From Antedon mediterranea (taxonomy: Eukaryota > Echinodermata > Crinoidea > Comatulida > Antedonidae), in NCBI RefSeq assembly GCF_964355755.1, contig NC_092679.1:7378001-7442000 (forward strand): 64,000 nucleotides of DNA, written 5' to 3'. The notes beneath the pieces were generated by a model. That model did not search any database and had not been told where the DNA came from. It saw only the letters and a list, made by a program, of their open reading frames with translations. The position numbers and the translations under genes were made by a program. This document shows positions 24,795 through 36,792 of the stretch, one piece after another. Position 1 is the stretch's first letter, and each line of letters opens with the position of its first letter.

Positions 24795-25837
24795 TCAAAT
24801 GGATCGGATTTTTTTTAGCTCTTTATAGATGACATGTTGTTTCACTGAAAAAGATAAAATATTAATTAAAAACAAATTGCATTAAATGAACAGCTTTATG
24901 TGTGGAATGAGATTGGTCATTCAATTCGGAGGGGTTTTCCACAAAAGGGCAAAAATCATTAGGCTAGTTAGACCTATTTATTACAGTTGCACTGCTGATC
25001 TCTAGCTTGAAACTTCACGAAAAACAGGGATTTGTTTAAACCTAAATATAGAAAGTTCACCTTTTCGATCAAATAAATAGCGAACAAGTTTGTCTGCCGT
25101 TCTTGCTCGCCTCATTATCTTAATGGAATTAGTTCCTGCTAAACTCCGCAACACTACTAACACATTTCTGAAAAAGAGTTTAAAAAAAACGTTTAAAAAA
25201 AAGCATTTGGATTGTATCATAAACTAATTTAGTATTAAGATCTAAAGGTATTTTCTTCATATTTAAAAGCTGACTGAAATGTTGAAAAACAAGAAAAATA
25301 AAATAGAAAAATTACTGGAAAACCCCAGAAAAACTGTCCTGACCAGGGCTGGTCAGACTGTTAAAAATAATACTCCATATTTTAATAGATAAGAAGAAAT
25401 AATATAGATTAGTACATACTTGCTTTTTTTCTTTGCCACTGCAAAAAAAACATAAACACGTTTTTAATTTAAAATAAACTAGGACTAGCCTAGTAGGCCG
25501 ATATTTATACTATTAATTATTACTAAAAATAACTGAGTAGACTTTAGATAGGCCTATATAGCTGCAGTGAATTCAGCAGCAGCAGTCTTCACAGATGCTG
25601 TGCTGCTTATCTACTAGTATACAGGTAGTAGGTCTAGGCCTAGTGGGCGGCAAGCCGAATCGTCTTCGAGCCGGATCGTACCCTAGTTAGGCCTCTCCTA
25701 GGCTAGTAGTAGTGTGTAGCCGCATAGCGCCGGCCTGCCTAGCCAGGACGGCTAGCTAATTTTAGGCCTAGCTATATAAAGTCAGAAGTTACACTATGTA
25801 TATCAGTTTACTTACAGTGTATCCTTGTCAGAAACAT
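24795..25837 (-). CDS. MRPL33: Mitochondrial ribosomal protein bL33m
   Basis: Four small exons, minus strand: 25837-25816, 25438-25420, 25167-25061, 24844-24795. All have GT..AG junctions, together 198 nt encoding 65 residues plus TGA. Human MRPL33 is also 65 residues. The product starts MFLTRIHLAKKKSKNVLVVL, has a central LAGTNSIKIMRRARTADKL, and ends DRKVKQHVIYKELKKIRSI. This follows the family pattern: an MFL start, an AK-S-K-N run, an AGT element and a terminal V-K-Q-x-V..E-x-KKIRS. It is a component of the large subunit of the mitoribosome. Exon 2 is only 19 nt, and the longest open stretch is far below usual gene-finder limits. The ATG lies about 210 bp from the divergently transcribed methyltransferase ATG. 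Confidence 0.93.
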
Positions 25838-26045
25838 TTTATTTTACTTCACTTTCGCATTAATACAGATAAATACAAGTTTTTTCCTTCCAAAAATTAG
25901 TCCTCATGCGACATGTTGAGAAAACAAATACAACCAAACGCATATTTCGTGCACAAACGATAGAGGGAAGCATTTATGACATACCGGTACACATGTTTAC
26001 TGAGCCCACTGTTTTTTCAGTTCTACTACTAGAAAATATTTTAAA
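25838..26045. promoter_or_regulatory. Putative bidirectional promoter, MRPL33 and OvoA-type methyltransferase
   Basis: Only about 208 bp separate the two divergent start codons, so the genes must share a promoter region. No TATA box or other named element is obvious. Assignment rests on spacing and orientation. Confidence 0.6.
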
Positions 26046-29000
26046 ATGTCGAATTTACTAAGCAATTATCAACATTATTTTATTGGAGGTGCTTTGTTAG
26101 TAAGTTCAGGTGTAGCTGCATACTCTACTTACAAACTCTTGTCCCTACAGAAGTCGATTGATGCCAACAAAGAGGCGACTGATTACGAATCCGAAAAGGT
26201 TCTGAGTGAATATTTAGTATTTCACTATGGAGCGCCACATGAAGTTCTTCGATACAGCTACGGACCTAAAGACGCATTGGACTTTCCAAAAAGAGTTGCA
26301 GATGAGTGCCTCAGGGTGTTGTCTACATTGGACAAAGTAAATATATAATTAGAATTAATTCTAAATTTGTTTGTGTAAAGTAATTGTTTAGATGACTTTG
26401 CAGAAAACCGTCCTTCAAGTTCAGATGATGAAACATAGTTTTAGCAGGGAGTTGTTAATTATTTAACTACTCCCTGGTTTTAGGTTAGCAATAGCTGTCC
26501 ATCGTAGCTTCTTATTAAATATTATTTATGACTGAATACTGTCAATTACTATTACTAAGTACATACATTTGTTTTTGTCGTAATTTCCAATTGAAACCTC
26601 GAACGTCCTAAACAATTTTAACAATTTGAATCTTTTCGTCATCTTTTTTTATCATCTATTGACTCTTTCCTTCTTGATAAATTATCTTTAATTCTTTTTT
26701 TTTTGTATATTTTATTCAAATTTTTTTGTTTATCATATCTGTTCTTTTTTTTTCTGTTTTCTCACAGCTTTATACTTTTTTTGTTTATAAAATTATATAT
26801 TTATTTTAGTTAAGATCATGGGACTGCTGACTCTTGTAGTTACAGTAATCCTATTACTTTAGCAGTCCCTGACCAATTCATCTTTGTACATTGTATATTA
26901 TTTTTTGTTGGTCAAATAAATAAATGAAATGAAATGAACATACATTTTTTATCAGTTAATTCATTCAGGCTTATCGCCTGACTTTATTTACTTTAGGCCT
27001 CTGGCCCCTAGTAATTAACAAAATAATAATTACATTGAAAAATAAAGCAATTTATGGTCACAAGATAAATGAATTAATTAATTTCGTTCTCTAAGCAAAA
27101 CATATATCTTAACTTATAAGCATGATAAATATATTTAGATAGATTATCAATAATTATTGGATCCTGTGATGACATTAAACGGCAGAATTTAAAAGTATTT
27201 GGATTTTCCAAAAATAAAGAAGGTATAAATTTTTTTCTGATTTCCTTGTAACGAGAGCAAACTGTAACAAAATGATATTCATCTTCAACTTCATTTATAT
27301 TACATATTTTACATAACCTATTGCTGCGCTCTATTCTTTTCCATCTTCCCTTTTCTACCTCTAGTTGAAGTGTGCCCAGTCTTAGTTGACTTAAAGCTCG
27401 CTTATATCTAGTATCAAGGGTCTGTAGTAAGTATCCATCTACTCCGAAAATTGTTTTTGAACATTTTATAATATCTTAATTTTGAAGAAATATTTATGCT
27501 TTCATGAAAGGATTGGCGTTCCATATCGGTTAGCCTTTCTTTTATTTTATTAATTATATAAAATTTATCAAGGACATTATTTTGTGAAAACCATATGTTT
27601 CCATTATTATGTTTCCATTACTACATGACCAATAGAGCATAACATATGTTTTACATCGCTTACCCAACAATTACTATTATTTTGCGCTTTATGAAGTTGA
27701 GATTTATAACATTTCTTCGCATATTTGTCCTCGTTCATATTTACTAGTCTTACCCAATAACGGATAACATTGAGTACACTTTCGATTGATAAAGAGAATC
27801 GTCCACATTCTCCTCTAATTGAAACACTTTTGGCTGATTTCCCGACCCCTTAAACATATCTACAGAAATTATTTTGAATATCATCAATTTTGTTGTTGTT
27901 TAGTTTTCCCCATATTTCACTACCATACAGTATAATTGGGTTTATTTTAACATCAAATAAGTAGTTCCAAATATTCACTGGTAGATGTCCATATTTCTGA
28001 TATACTATATTTTTGAGTGAGAAAAGTGCTTTATTAGCCTGTGTATTATTTTGTTCTCTGGCCTTTTCCCAATTTCCTGAACAATCGAAAGTGACTCCAA
28101 GATATTTGAGAGATTTTACTATTTCAATTTCTTTACCAAGATAATTCCACTTTTCGTAGTTCTTAAGTTTTCCATTTTTTTTAAATACTATTATTTTACT
28201 TTTGTCAATGTTAACTACCAATCCCCACCTATTACAATAATATGCTAATTTATTTAAAAGATCTTGTAATGAGTACACTGTATCACTGATTAAAACTAGA
28301 TCATCTGCATACAGTAGGTGATTAATATTTATGTTATCAATTTTTATTTTGTTTCGATTTTCAGCAGTATGTAATAACTCAGTTATATCATTAATAAAAA
28401 TATTAAATAATAATGAAGATAAAGGTGACCCTTGTTGTATTCCTACAGTACTTCACATTTAAAGGATTCTCCAATTTTGTTGCCAACCTTTACATGCCCT
28501 TTTAGTTTACTATACATTGTTTTTATAACTTTTATTATTTTACCTTTTATACCAGATTTTCTTAGTTTACTTATAAGGAAATCGTGTCTAATAGAATCGA
28601 AAGCGCATTTTAAATCTATAAACGCCATGTACACAGTTCTTCGTTTTTTGAGAGATATTTGTTAACAATTGTGTCTAAAATAAATATGTTATCAATAGTA
28701 CGACAATCTTTTCTAAACCCTCCCTGTTCTTGATATAATATTTCATTTTCTTCTGTCCATTTTCTTAATCTATTGCTTATAATGTATAAAAACACCTTGC
28801 CTAAAGTGGATATTAAGGATACGCCTCTATAATTTCCTGGTTGATCTCTTTTACCCTTTTTAAATATAGGAATAATAATGCTTGTTGCCCGTTGTTGGGG
28901 AAAATTTCCAGAGGTAAAAATACTATTAAAAATTTTCGTAATTGCGCTAATAGCAGCATTTGGCATACAAGTAAAAAATTCAATTGGGAATCCATCAATA

Positions 29001-32000
29001 CCTGTGTAACAGGGTAACAGGTATGCTTATACCCAAATACTTAAATGATTTATCTGCTGAATCTGACTTGAATCTGAGAAACCTTGTGGGACCCATTAAA
29101 GTAAAAGCTGGAATGATAAGTGACCATGCTATAAATAGATGAGTCACCTCATCCAAGTGGCGGGAAAATGGTCATGAATATTTAGTGTATAATGTTTCAG
29201 TATGGGTCAGTTCATAAATGGACAAGGGATTTTGTTAATTGATTTGCATTTTTAATAGTTTCTTTTTTTGTATAACCGAACTTTAAATTGATAATTACAT
29301 GTGTATGACTCGAGTTACAATACAATCGTTCTGTAAACTACGAAATAACGTTATGGTAAATGTATGTACCATCGGTTAAAAATGGTCATAGTACCCAACT
29401 GGGAATGGATGACACTTACTAGTGCCTAGCCCAAAGTGAAGGTTTTCATCTCCTTCTGACTGGTTACTAGGTAAGCATCTATATTTTTATCTCTCTTAAT
29501 TTTAGAATTGTTTTACTATAGTTAATATAGTTGATTAGTTAATTGATTGTTATACTAGACACAACGCAATAGTAGCCTATACTGTCGTTAATGATACGAT
29601 CGATCGATCACTGATATGTTATTTTAAATATAGTAACACTGTTTTTGTTATATCTCCTTCTGACTGGTTACTAGCTTCAATAAAAGAATTTAACTTTTCC
29701 AAACCAAGAACTGTCTCTGTGGATGATTTTATTGTGTTTGTGCCAGTGCTGCAGCTCCTGAAAATACTACGCGATAAAGCTACGACGCTAGTAGTACGAA
29801 CCTGTTACATTTGGTGCCGTGACCAGGATTTGCTGTTCAGCCAGGAAGGGATCACTCTCAAGAAAGACTACGATAAGTGCTGATTAGTCTTTTCTTGAGT
29901 TTTAACCAGCCATTTGGAAAGATGTGGATCTTACTCAACCTTACGTCCCTGAAGCTGCAGTACCAGAATCTGCTAATACAATATCCATAGAACAATAAGA
30001 AACACCATCTATCAACCCTGCTTCTGCCCAGGAATCTGTGGAACCGTCAGAAACTTCTCCTTCAAATGAGCATGATATCACTCCCGTCGCAGTCGTCATG
30101 GATCATACTGATGATGATAACTCCTCAGGAGAAACACGTTCAGAACCAACCTTAAGTCTCCGACGTTCGAAACGTGTAATTAAACCGCCAGACCGATACG
30201 GCTTTATTTCTAAGTGGCTCTGGGGAACCCCTACACTAACATCCCATGTGGGTTGTTTAGATGTTTGATTGTTTAAACTGTATTAATTTTGCTTGATACT
30301 TAACTTGTTTTTTTTATATAATGATGTCTGAGAGAAAACAATTTTACTTGATTTTAATTTTAATCTCAATAGTTTAATTTCGTTACCTTTATTGTATACT
30401 GTATCTTTTGTATGATCATGTTTTTTTAACATACTTGTTTGCCATGTGTATGGCTTGTGTTATGTTGGTACGTCACCTTGTGTTGGGTGGGATTGAACCT
30501 TCGAGTAGTAATCGCAGGATTTCGAGAAACTTCTGAAGTGTAAACGGGCACTTCTGTACACCGACTATTGTGGGGATGGCCACCCTTCAATAGTAATCCA
30601 TTTGGATAAATTTTTATTGGTTGTTTCTAATAATTCTGCATAACTTGCTCTCATTGGTTCAATCAGGTACAGGTATACTGTTGTGATATAACAGTTTCGT
30701 TTTTTTATAAATGCCATTTAGTTAAGTTTTTTATTTTTGTTTTTTTATGTAATTCCCTATGATGTCATTTTCATTGTATAAATAGTGACTAAATGTACCG
30801 GTGTATTTAGGTTTAGGTTAATGAATTTGTATATCACTGAGATTTAGCAGATAAATGGGGGGTGAGTGTAACAGGGTAACAGGTATGCTTATACCCAAAT
30901 ACTTAAATGATTTATCTGCTGAATCTGACTTGAATCTGAGAAACCTTGTGGGACCCATTAAAGTAAAAGCTGGAATGATAAGTGACCATGCTATAAATAG
31001 ATGAGTCACCTCATCCAAGTGGCGGGAAAATGGTCATGAATATTTAGTGTATAATGTTTCAGTATGGGTCAGTTCATAAATGGACAAGGGATTTTGTTAA
31101 TTGATTTGCATTTTTAATAGTTTCTTTTTTTGTATAACCGAACTTTAAATTGATAATTACATGTGTATGACTCGAGTTACAATACAATCGTTCTGTAAAC
31201 TACGAAATAACGTTATGGTAAATGTATGTACCATCGGTTAAAAATGGTCATAGTACCCAACTGGGAATGGATGACACTTACTAGTGCCTAGCCCAAAGTG
31301 AAGGTTTTCATCTCCTTCTGACTGGTTACTAGGTAAGCATCTATATTTTTATCTCTCTTAATTTTAGAATTGTTTTACTATAGTTAATATAGTTGATTAG
31401 TTAATTGATTGTTATACTAGACACAACGCAATAGTAGCCTATACTGTCGTTAATGATACGATCGATCGATCACTGATATGTTATTTTAAATATAGTAACA
31501 CTGTTTTTGTTATATCTCCTTCTGACTGGTTACTAGCTTCAATAAAAGAATTTAACTTTTCCAAACCAAGAACTGTCTCTGTGGATGATTTTATTGTGTT
31601 TGTGCCAGTGCTGCAGCTCCTGAAAATACTACGCGATAAAGCTACGACGCTAGTAGTACGAACCTGTTACACCTGGAGCTTTACCCCTTTTCTGTGCTTT
31701 AATTGCATAAATTACCTCTTCCCGGCTGATTTCTTCATTGTAACAATCGTTATGTTCGCAATTGTTATCGTTATCGTCTTCTATATTGATTTCTTGTATA
31801 TTATTTGTTTGATTTTGGAACATTGTTTTGAAGTAATCATGCCATTTTTTAAGTGTAATGTTTGTCACGTTTTGTTGTCGTTTGGTTTTTCCAAAATTTT
31901 GTACTGTTATGTTCCTTTATTAACCTGATTAATTTTTGTTGTGATGAATTTTTATGTTATGTGATAATTTTTTATAACTCCTTTTCTTTAACAGATATTC

Positions 32001-35000
32001 CTTTAATAGGGTGTTAGTTTTGTATTTTCTATATTTATTAAGAATGCTACGAATAATAATTTTCTTTTTAATGCATTGACGATCAAACCATGTATTCTTG
32101 GGCAATTTTGTGCATTTTTTTTTGTATTTGTGTTTGTTTTTTTGTATTTATGTAAACATATTCTAAAGTTCTATAAAGGTTAATTAGGGCTTCATCAATA
32201 TCCTTTTTTCCAATATTTTCATTAATATCATCAAGAAATTTGAAAATTTGTTCATCATTCCATTTGTCTTTGGCTTTATTCACCTTTGTTTCGGACCATA
32301 AGAGTAAGAGAAATCAAGAGTATAGGACTATTTAAAAAAACAATTCATACTAATCTCCTCAAAAAATATTCTAATACCTAAAATCACAACGTATTATGAA
32401 CAAAATATTTTTCATTATCGATTTCTTTTTTTCTTTTTTTTATGAATGATCTATTCTGGTCATATTTTTTAAATTGTTATTACATGTATAATAATATATA
32501 TATATATTTTTTTTTATTCAACTGTCATTTATGATTATTGCTTATTGTCTCTATTGTTTACATATATATTTACTAATTGTTATTGTTTTTATTGTAATTT
32601 ATTTATTTATTTAATTTTTCCAATTTTTAATTCTTACATAGGACATCACATTTTAAAGCTTTGCTTATAGTGATGCCCGATTCAATCAATCAATATATAA
32701 CTTTTGCTTAAAACCATGTTCAACTGTAGGCCGTTGCCAATATACAGTAATCTCTCTAAACAATGCTACTTTTAATACTTACAATATTATATGTTTTCAT
32801 CTTTTCCATTGATTGTAAACCTCTAACTAAACTTTCCAGTATTTTATTATTCAACTTCTGTTTCCAATAATAGTCAATATAAACAATTAATTTTTATTTT
32901 ATCATTACTGTAAATAATCATTGTATATATTTTATAATTTATATTTATATTGGTCTTGTTTTTTTTGTTTGTAAAAATCTACTGTAATATTATACCTTAT
33001 TGTGGTTACCATTATAACAAATGTACGATTGATTGAATAAAGTTCACATATAAAAAAAAAAAAAAAAAAACCATTGAAATGTTTCATGTGTTTTCCAGAT
33101 TTCTTTTTTTAAATCGTTCGTAATTTCTTTTTTGTTTTAAAAAATGTAAAGGCATATGGTCGGATTCTATCCTAATATCCACGTTTGGTCTTATTATTTT
33201 ATCAAAAGTAATAATATAATCAACAACACTTTTGCCAAAATTTCCTAAAAAAGTAAAGCACCTACTAAATTCCCTATTTATCCTACCATTTACTATTCTC
33301 ATCCCGGTTTCTTTACAATGACTTAACAAAATTAGTTCCATATTCATTGACTATTTGATCTTCATTACTTCTAACACCTATATTACTATCTATTTCTATT
33401 ATCTTTATATATATCATTATCCCAATTGGGTGGACATTCATCTTCTGTAATAAAATCATTCATTGTACCTGTTCTTCCATTAAAATCTCCCATTACATAT
33501 ATATTATTTCCAAACTTTTTTTTTTAATTTGTTAGGTCATTAGAAATAGTTCCAAAAAAATCTTGATTATTTATACTGTAGCATGTGTTGAATTAACTGG
33601 TGGTCTATAAACCACTGCTAAGGCGATATTTTCAGAATTATGCTTGATAGATAACCAACATATATAATTTGATGTACTGGGAAGTTCTTTAACGTCTAAA
33701 TTTGTTTTATAATAAATAATAATGCCGCCACTCTTTCTACCCCCTGCTTTATGTCTTATGGGCAATTTACTATACAGTCATATCCTTCTATATAACAATT
33801 TTCTACAAGTCCCGTCCATGTTTCTACTAAACATACAATATCATATTTTTTAATACATAGTTCAGTGTCTGTCTGTTTATCTCAACAGCATAAAATCCCA
33901 AGCAGAGCACTTGACATCGGATGTGCAGTTGGTCGTACATCATTTGAACTGACGAAAGGTTTTAAGGATGTGATAGGTATTGATTACAGTCATGCGTTCG
34001 TTGAAGCATGCAATATGATGAAGGCAAACGGCAGTATAGAGTATAGCATACAAGAGGAGTGGCGGTTAATGACGCCCTGTACGGCTGTAGTTGATTCAAA
34101 CATTGTAAGTCCTGCAACCATAAAAATTGTAGGAAGTTTTACAGGGAAGAGAGTGGTCCACATGATCTGTATGTGTTGAAGAAGGGTGTTTGGGATAGCA
34201 AAAACAAAGGAGTTATTATTACTAGAGGCATTGTTTCATTACTAATGGCGAAAGTGTGGTCCATGTGTCGTGTTTGGGAGGGTTGATTTGGGGGTAGAAA
34301 AAGGTTATTTAATACACTAATCAAAATCTGTCTTCACAGGATCGTAGCAAAGTGACGTTCCAACAAGGCGATGCGTGTAACCTGCCTCTCGATCTAGGCC
34401 AGTTTGGTTGTGTTGTGGCTGCTAATCTCATTTGTAGACTACACACCCCTGTAGACTTCTTAAATCGTCTATCAAGCCTGGTTGCTCCTGGTGGAATCTT
34501 GTTGATTACATCCCCATACACTTTTAGTCCTGAATATACTCCAAAGGTAAGGTGATCAATAAACTTGTAAATATATAAATATCAGCAAACTTTATAAAAG
34601 TCTGACCACACCATAGAGTGTGCTATATTTAAATCCAAACTTAAAGTGGGCTTTAACAATTATATTTGTATTTTATTTTCAAAACACACCCAACGAGAAG
34701 CCAATTACAGGATGCCTTATGATATCAAACAACAAATAAAACTATCATATATATATACTCAGAAAAAGTAAAAAAACAGAGTCATCATCTATATTAAACA
34801 ATATGCTAGACGCTTTCCAAAATGGGCCTAGTAGAGCCTACATGGACTATCAACTATCAAACACAATTAGTTAATTATAACAAATAATGTCATGTTTATT
34901 TTTCAGAAACACATGCTTGGGGGATTCAAAGATAAATACGGCAATCCAGTGTGGGCCTCCGAAACATTACTAAAGGTGTTAGGAGTAAACTTTGAACAAA

Positions 35001-35095
35001 TTGAAAACAAAGAAATGCCGTTCTTTATACGAGAGACTGCGCACAAGAACCAGTGGACCGTAGCGTGCGTTACTATTTGGAAGAGAAAAGAGTGA
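26046..35095 (+). CDS. Stand-alone OvoA C-terminal-type SAM methyltransferase (putative 4-mercaptohistidine N1-methyltransferase)
   Basis: Four phase-0 exons, 300 residues: 26046-26336, 33889-34104, 34340-34546, 34907-35095. Residues about 10-32 are hydrophobic (YFIGGALLVSSGVAAYSTYK), a likely membrane anchor or targeting segment. Then come the family signature YESEKVLSEYLVFHYG with RYSYGPKDALDFPKRVADE, SAM motif I ALDIGCAVGRTSFEL (about residues 104-118), VTFQQGDACNLP (about 174-185), LLITSPYTFSPEYTP and MPFFIRETAHKNQW. This matches, in order, the C-terminal domain of OvoA, which N-methylates 4-mercaptohistidine to give ovothiol A. No sulfoxide-synthase (DinB/FGE-like) region is present in the spliced product or nearby, so this is a separate methyltransferase paralogue. 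The first intron (7.55 kb) is filled with transposons. Substrate and membrane location are inferred. A polyadenylation signal AATAAA lies near 35242. Confidence 0.9.
26570..26940 (+). mobile_element. 3' end of a CR1-like LINE with (AAATG)n tail
   Basis: A T-rich 3' UTR-like stretch ends TTGGTCAAATAAATAAATGA followed by AAATG repeats, typical of a CR1-type 3' terminus. No coding part is recognisable, so this would be a short 5'-truncated copy in intron 1 of the methyltransferase gene. Confidence 0.5.
29005..29809 (+). repeat. Left LTR
   Basis: 805 bp, TG..CA ends with the 9-bp inverted terminus TGTAACAGG. It repeats as the right LTR 1862 bp downstream. Confidence 0.95.
30038..30268 (+). pseudogene. 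Remnant of LTR-element pol C-terminus
   Basis: The 76-codon frame contains a basic run (LRRSKRVIKPPDRYGFISKW) typical of the tail of Gypsy-class integrases. It lies in the short internal region and has no catalytic domain. Confidence 0.6.
30867..31671 (+). repeat. Right LTR
   Basis: 805 bp, co-linear with the left LTR without visible indels, and preceded by a polypurine tract. Confidence 0.95.
32300..33070 (+). mobile_element. Poly(A)-tailed retroposon inside the LINE
   Basis: A 771-bp plus-strand insert ends in about 20 A residues at 33051-33070. It splits the LINE frame between residues reading HETFQW and SETKVNKAKDKW; removing it restores a continuous codon order. The short direct repeat CCAT (possibly ACCAT) flanks it. 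AATAAA lies just before the tail. It is non-coding and of unrecognised family. Confidence 0.75.
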
Positions 35096-36792
35096 AGTTA
35101 ATTTTAGAACAATACAATTAGAGTGTAATTTGACAGAGGTCAGATGTTAGGTTTAACCTAATAATACCTATGTTATGAAATGTGGTGATGTTAGAAGTTC
35201 ATGCAGTATTTCTAGGAGATGTAGGCCTATATTAGGGTTATTAATAAAGTTATTTATTTGGGATTTGCATGAGATGTGTTACTTTACGTTCAAAGTGTGT
35301 TGTCAATACAGAGAATGGGAATTCTGTAAGTAAATAGTAAAAATACTATTTCTTTGATGCAGGTTTTGAGGAATGAGGTAGCTAGTTGTTTGTCGTTCTT
35401 CCCCATTCCATATGTGTAACATCTATGAAAGGTTAACTTCAGTACCTGGATCATGTGTTCCCTAATTCACAGCAAATGTTTAAATGTTATATGCAATATG
35501 AATATATTATTATATAGATAAAATGTCGTCAATAAATTGATTATCAAAATCTCATTGTTTACTGTGTATTTATAAGGTAATTGAAGTGCCGCTACCTTTG
35601 AATCCACCTCTAGAAAATGACTAGATAGATGACACACAAGGGGACCAACGAGCGCGGTGATTTAGTGAACCATGGCTGGTATCACGTCATCGCGTCATAT
35701 CAAACATATCAATCAATTTCAAGTATTGATTTTGGCTATGCGATTTGTGTATACCATAAACATGTGATAATAAATGTTGATTACACATTATGCAACGTAT
35801 AACGTATTACACCCAATCCTCAACATCAACCCAGATTTTCTTTTTCGTGTGACACCCAACTCATTTAATATTCTCTCAATGATGCACAAAATGTTTCATG
35901 TATCAACACAATGTTGATTGACACCCAACAACTCATTTAATATTCTCTTAATGATGCACAAAATGTTTCCTGTATCAACACAATGTTGATTGACACCAAC
36001 TCATTTAATAATCTCTTAATGATGCACAAAATGTTTCCTGTACCAACACAATGTTGATTGACACCAACTCATTTAATAATCTCTTAATGATGCACAAAAT
36101 GTTTCATGTATCAACAGAATGTTGATAAAAAATGATTTAGTTATACCAAGGCAATAATGATAAACTACAACATTCATTAAAATGTTTCGAAAACACATAG
36201 TGTTTATTCCTTCGTAAATACCAACCATGAATGTATCAATTCAACCTTTCATTATAGTGTTTTATTCTAAATAATAATTGAATTGTAAATCTCCTTTTCT
36301 ATTTGGCTGACTTGAAATCGTACAGTACTTGACTTGTTCTTAACCAGTATATTTGGAGAGTTAATCCCACAGAATGATGTATGTTCTTTATTGTTATTGT
36401 TTAAGTTATCCGATGTTGTCATTGTGTATTTTATAATAATTGTTATTTAATAATGCAATTGCGCGCGTACAAAAGCCATCCGTTATGCGTGTAAGTTTTG
36501 TCTTTTTGATGTTCATCACACTGACGAAATATCAATACGTCTCTCGCATTTAAATTATTAGTCCCGATTGCTAATTCGTTCAAACAACAACAACGCCCCT
36601 GGTTCACGCTTTTATATAAGTAAACATGGTTAATACTTAATCTCAGACTTTGCCCTTTTACTAATAAACCAATAATTTCAAACATTTGAATAGCGTCCGT
36701 GCAGTTGCTCATCCAAAAACGTTGAAGTTTCACCAACAAATCTCAGTGTGAATGGATTAGTTTCTTAATTCAGTTGATTGATTCATTTAAAG
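35096..36792. other. Spacer between the methyltransferase and macrodomain genes
   Basis: It holds the methyltransferase 3' UTR (AATAAA near 35242), a 62-68-bp tandem repeat at about 35850-36125, and presumably the macrodomain gene promoter. No coding exon was recognised. Confidence 0.5.
35850..36125. repeat. Tandem repeat of about 62-68 bp, four copies
   Basis: Units carry TTAATGATGCACAAAATGTT and CAACACAATGTTGATTGACACC. The last copy is decayed (CAACAGAATGTTGATAAAA). A related word (CACAAAATGATTCATGTACA) recurs near 37704. Confidence 0.9.

Larger units (their letters stand above)
29005..31671 (+). mobile_element. Non-autonomous LTR retrotransposon, apparently identical 805-bp LTRs
   Basis: LTRs at 29005-29809 and 30867-31671 are both 805 bp, begin TGTAACAGG and end CCTGTTACA, and show no difference I can see. 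A 4-bp target duplication CCTG lies at 29001-29004 and 31672-31675. A primer-binding-like site TGGTGCCGTGACCAGGA follows the left LTR, and a purine-rich tract (GATAAATGGGGGGTGAG) precedes the right LTR. The internal region is only 1057 bp. It keeps a 76-codon frame (30038-30268) with RRSKRVIKPPDRYGFISKW, like the C-terminal end of Gypsy-type pol proteins. No protease, RT or integrase core remains, so it would need enzymes in trans. It is inserted in the antisense LINE at its GKAPG codons. Confidence 0.95.
26960..33850 (-). mobile_element. Non-LTR retrotransposon with APE endonuclease and reverse transcriptase, broken and twice interrupted
   Basis: Read on the minus strand from the right it contains: an endonuclease fragment (GGRKSGGIIIYYKTN, ALAVVYRPP near 33571-33765; RIESDHMPLHF near 33100-33200); a linker; the RT entry RGKAPG (about 31680) continuing as IDGFP; then FKKGKRDQPGNYRGVSLIST, MAFIDLKCAFDSIRHDFLI, GIQQGSPLSSLLFN, the catalytic YADD box (about 28305) and WGLVVNIDKSKIIVFKK. 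The C-terminal cysteine motif LCKICNINEVEDEYHFVTVC is near 27300. Stops and frame shifts make it inactive. It is interrupted by an LTR element at 29005-31671 and a poly(A) retroposon at 32300-33070. It lies antisense in intron 1 of the methyltransferase gene. The exact clade is not assigned. Confidence 0.9.
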
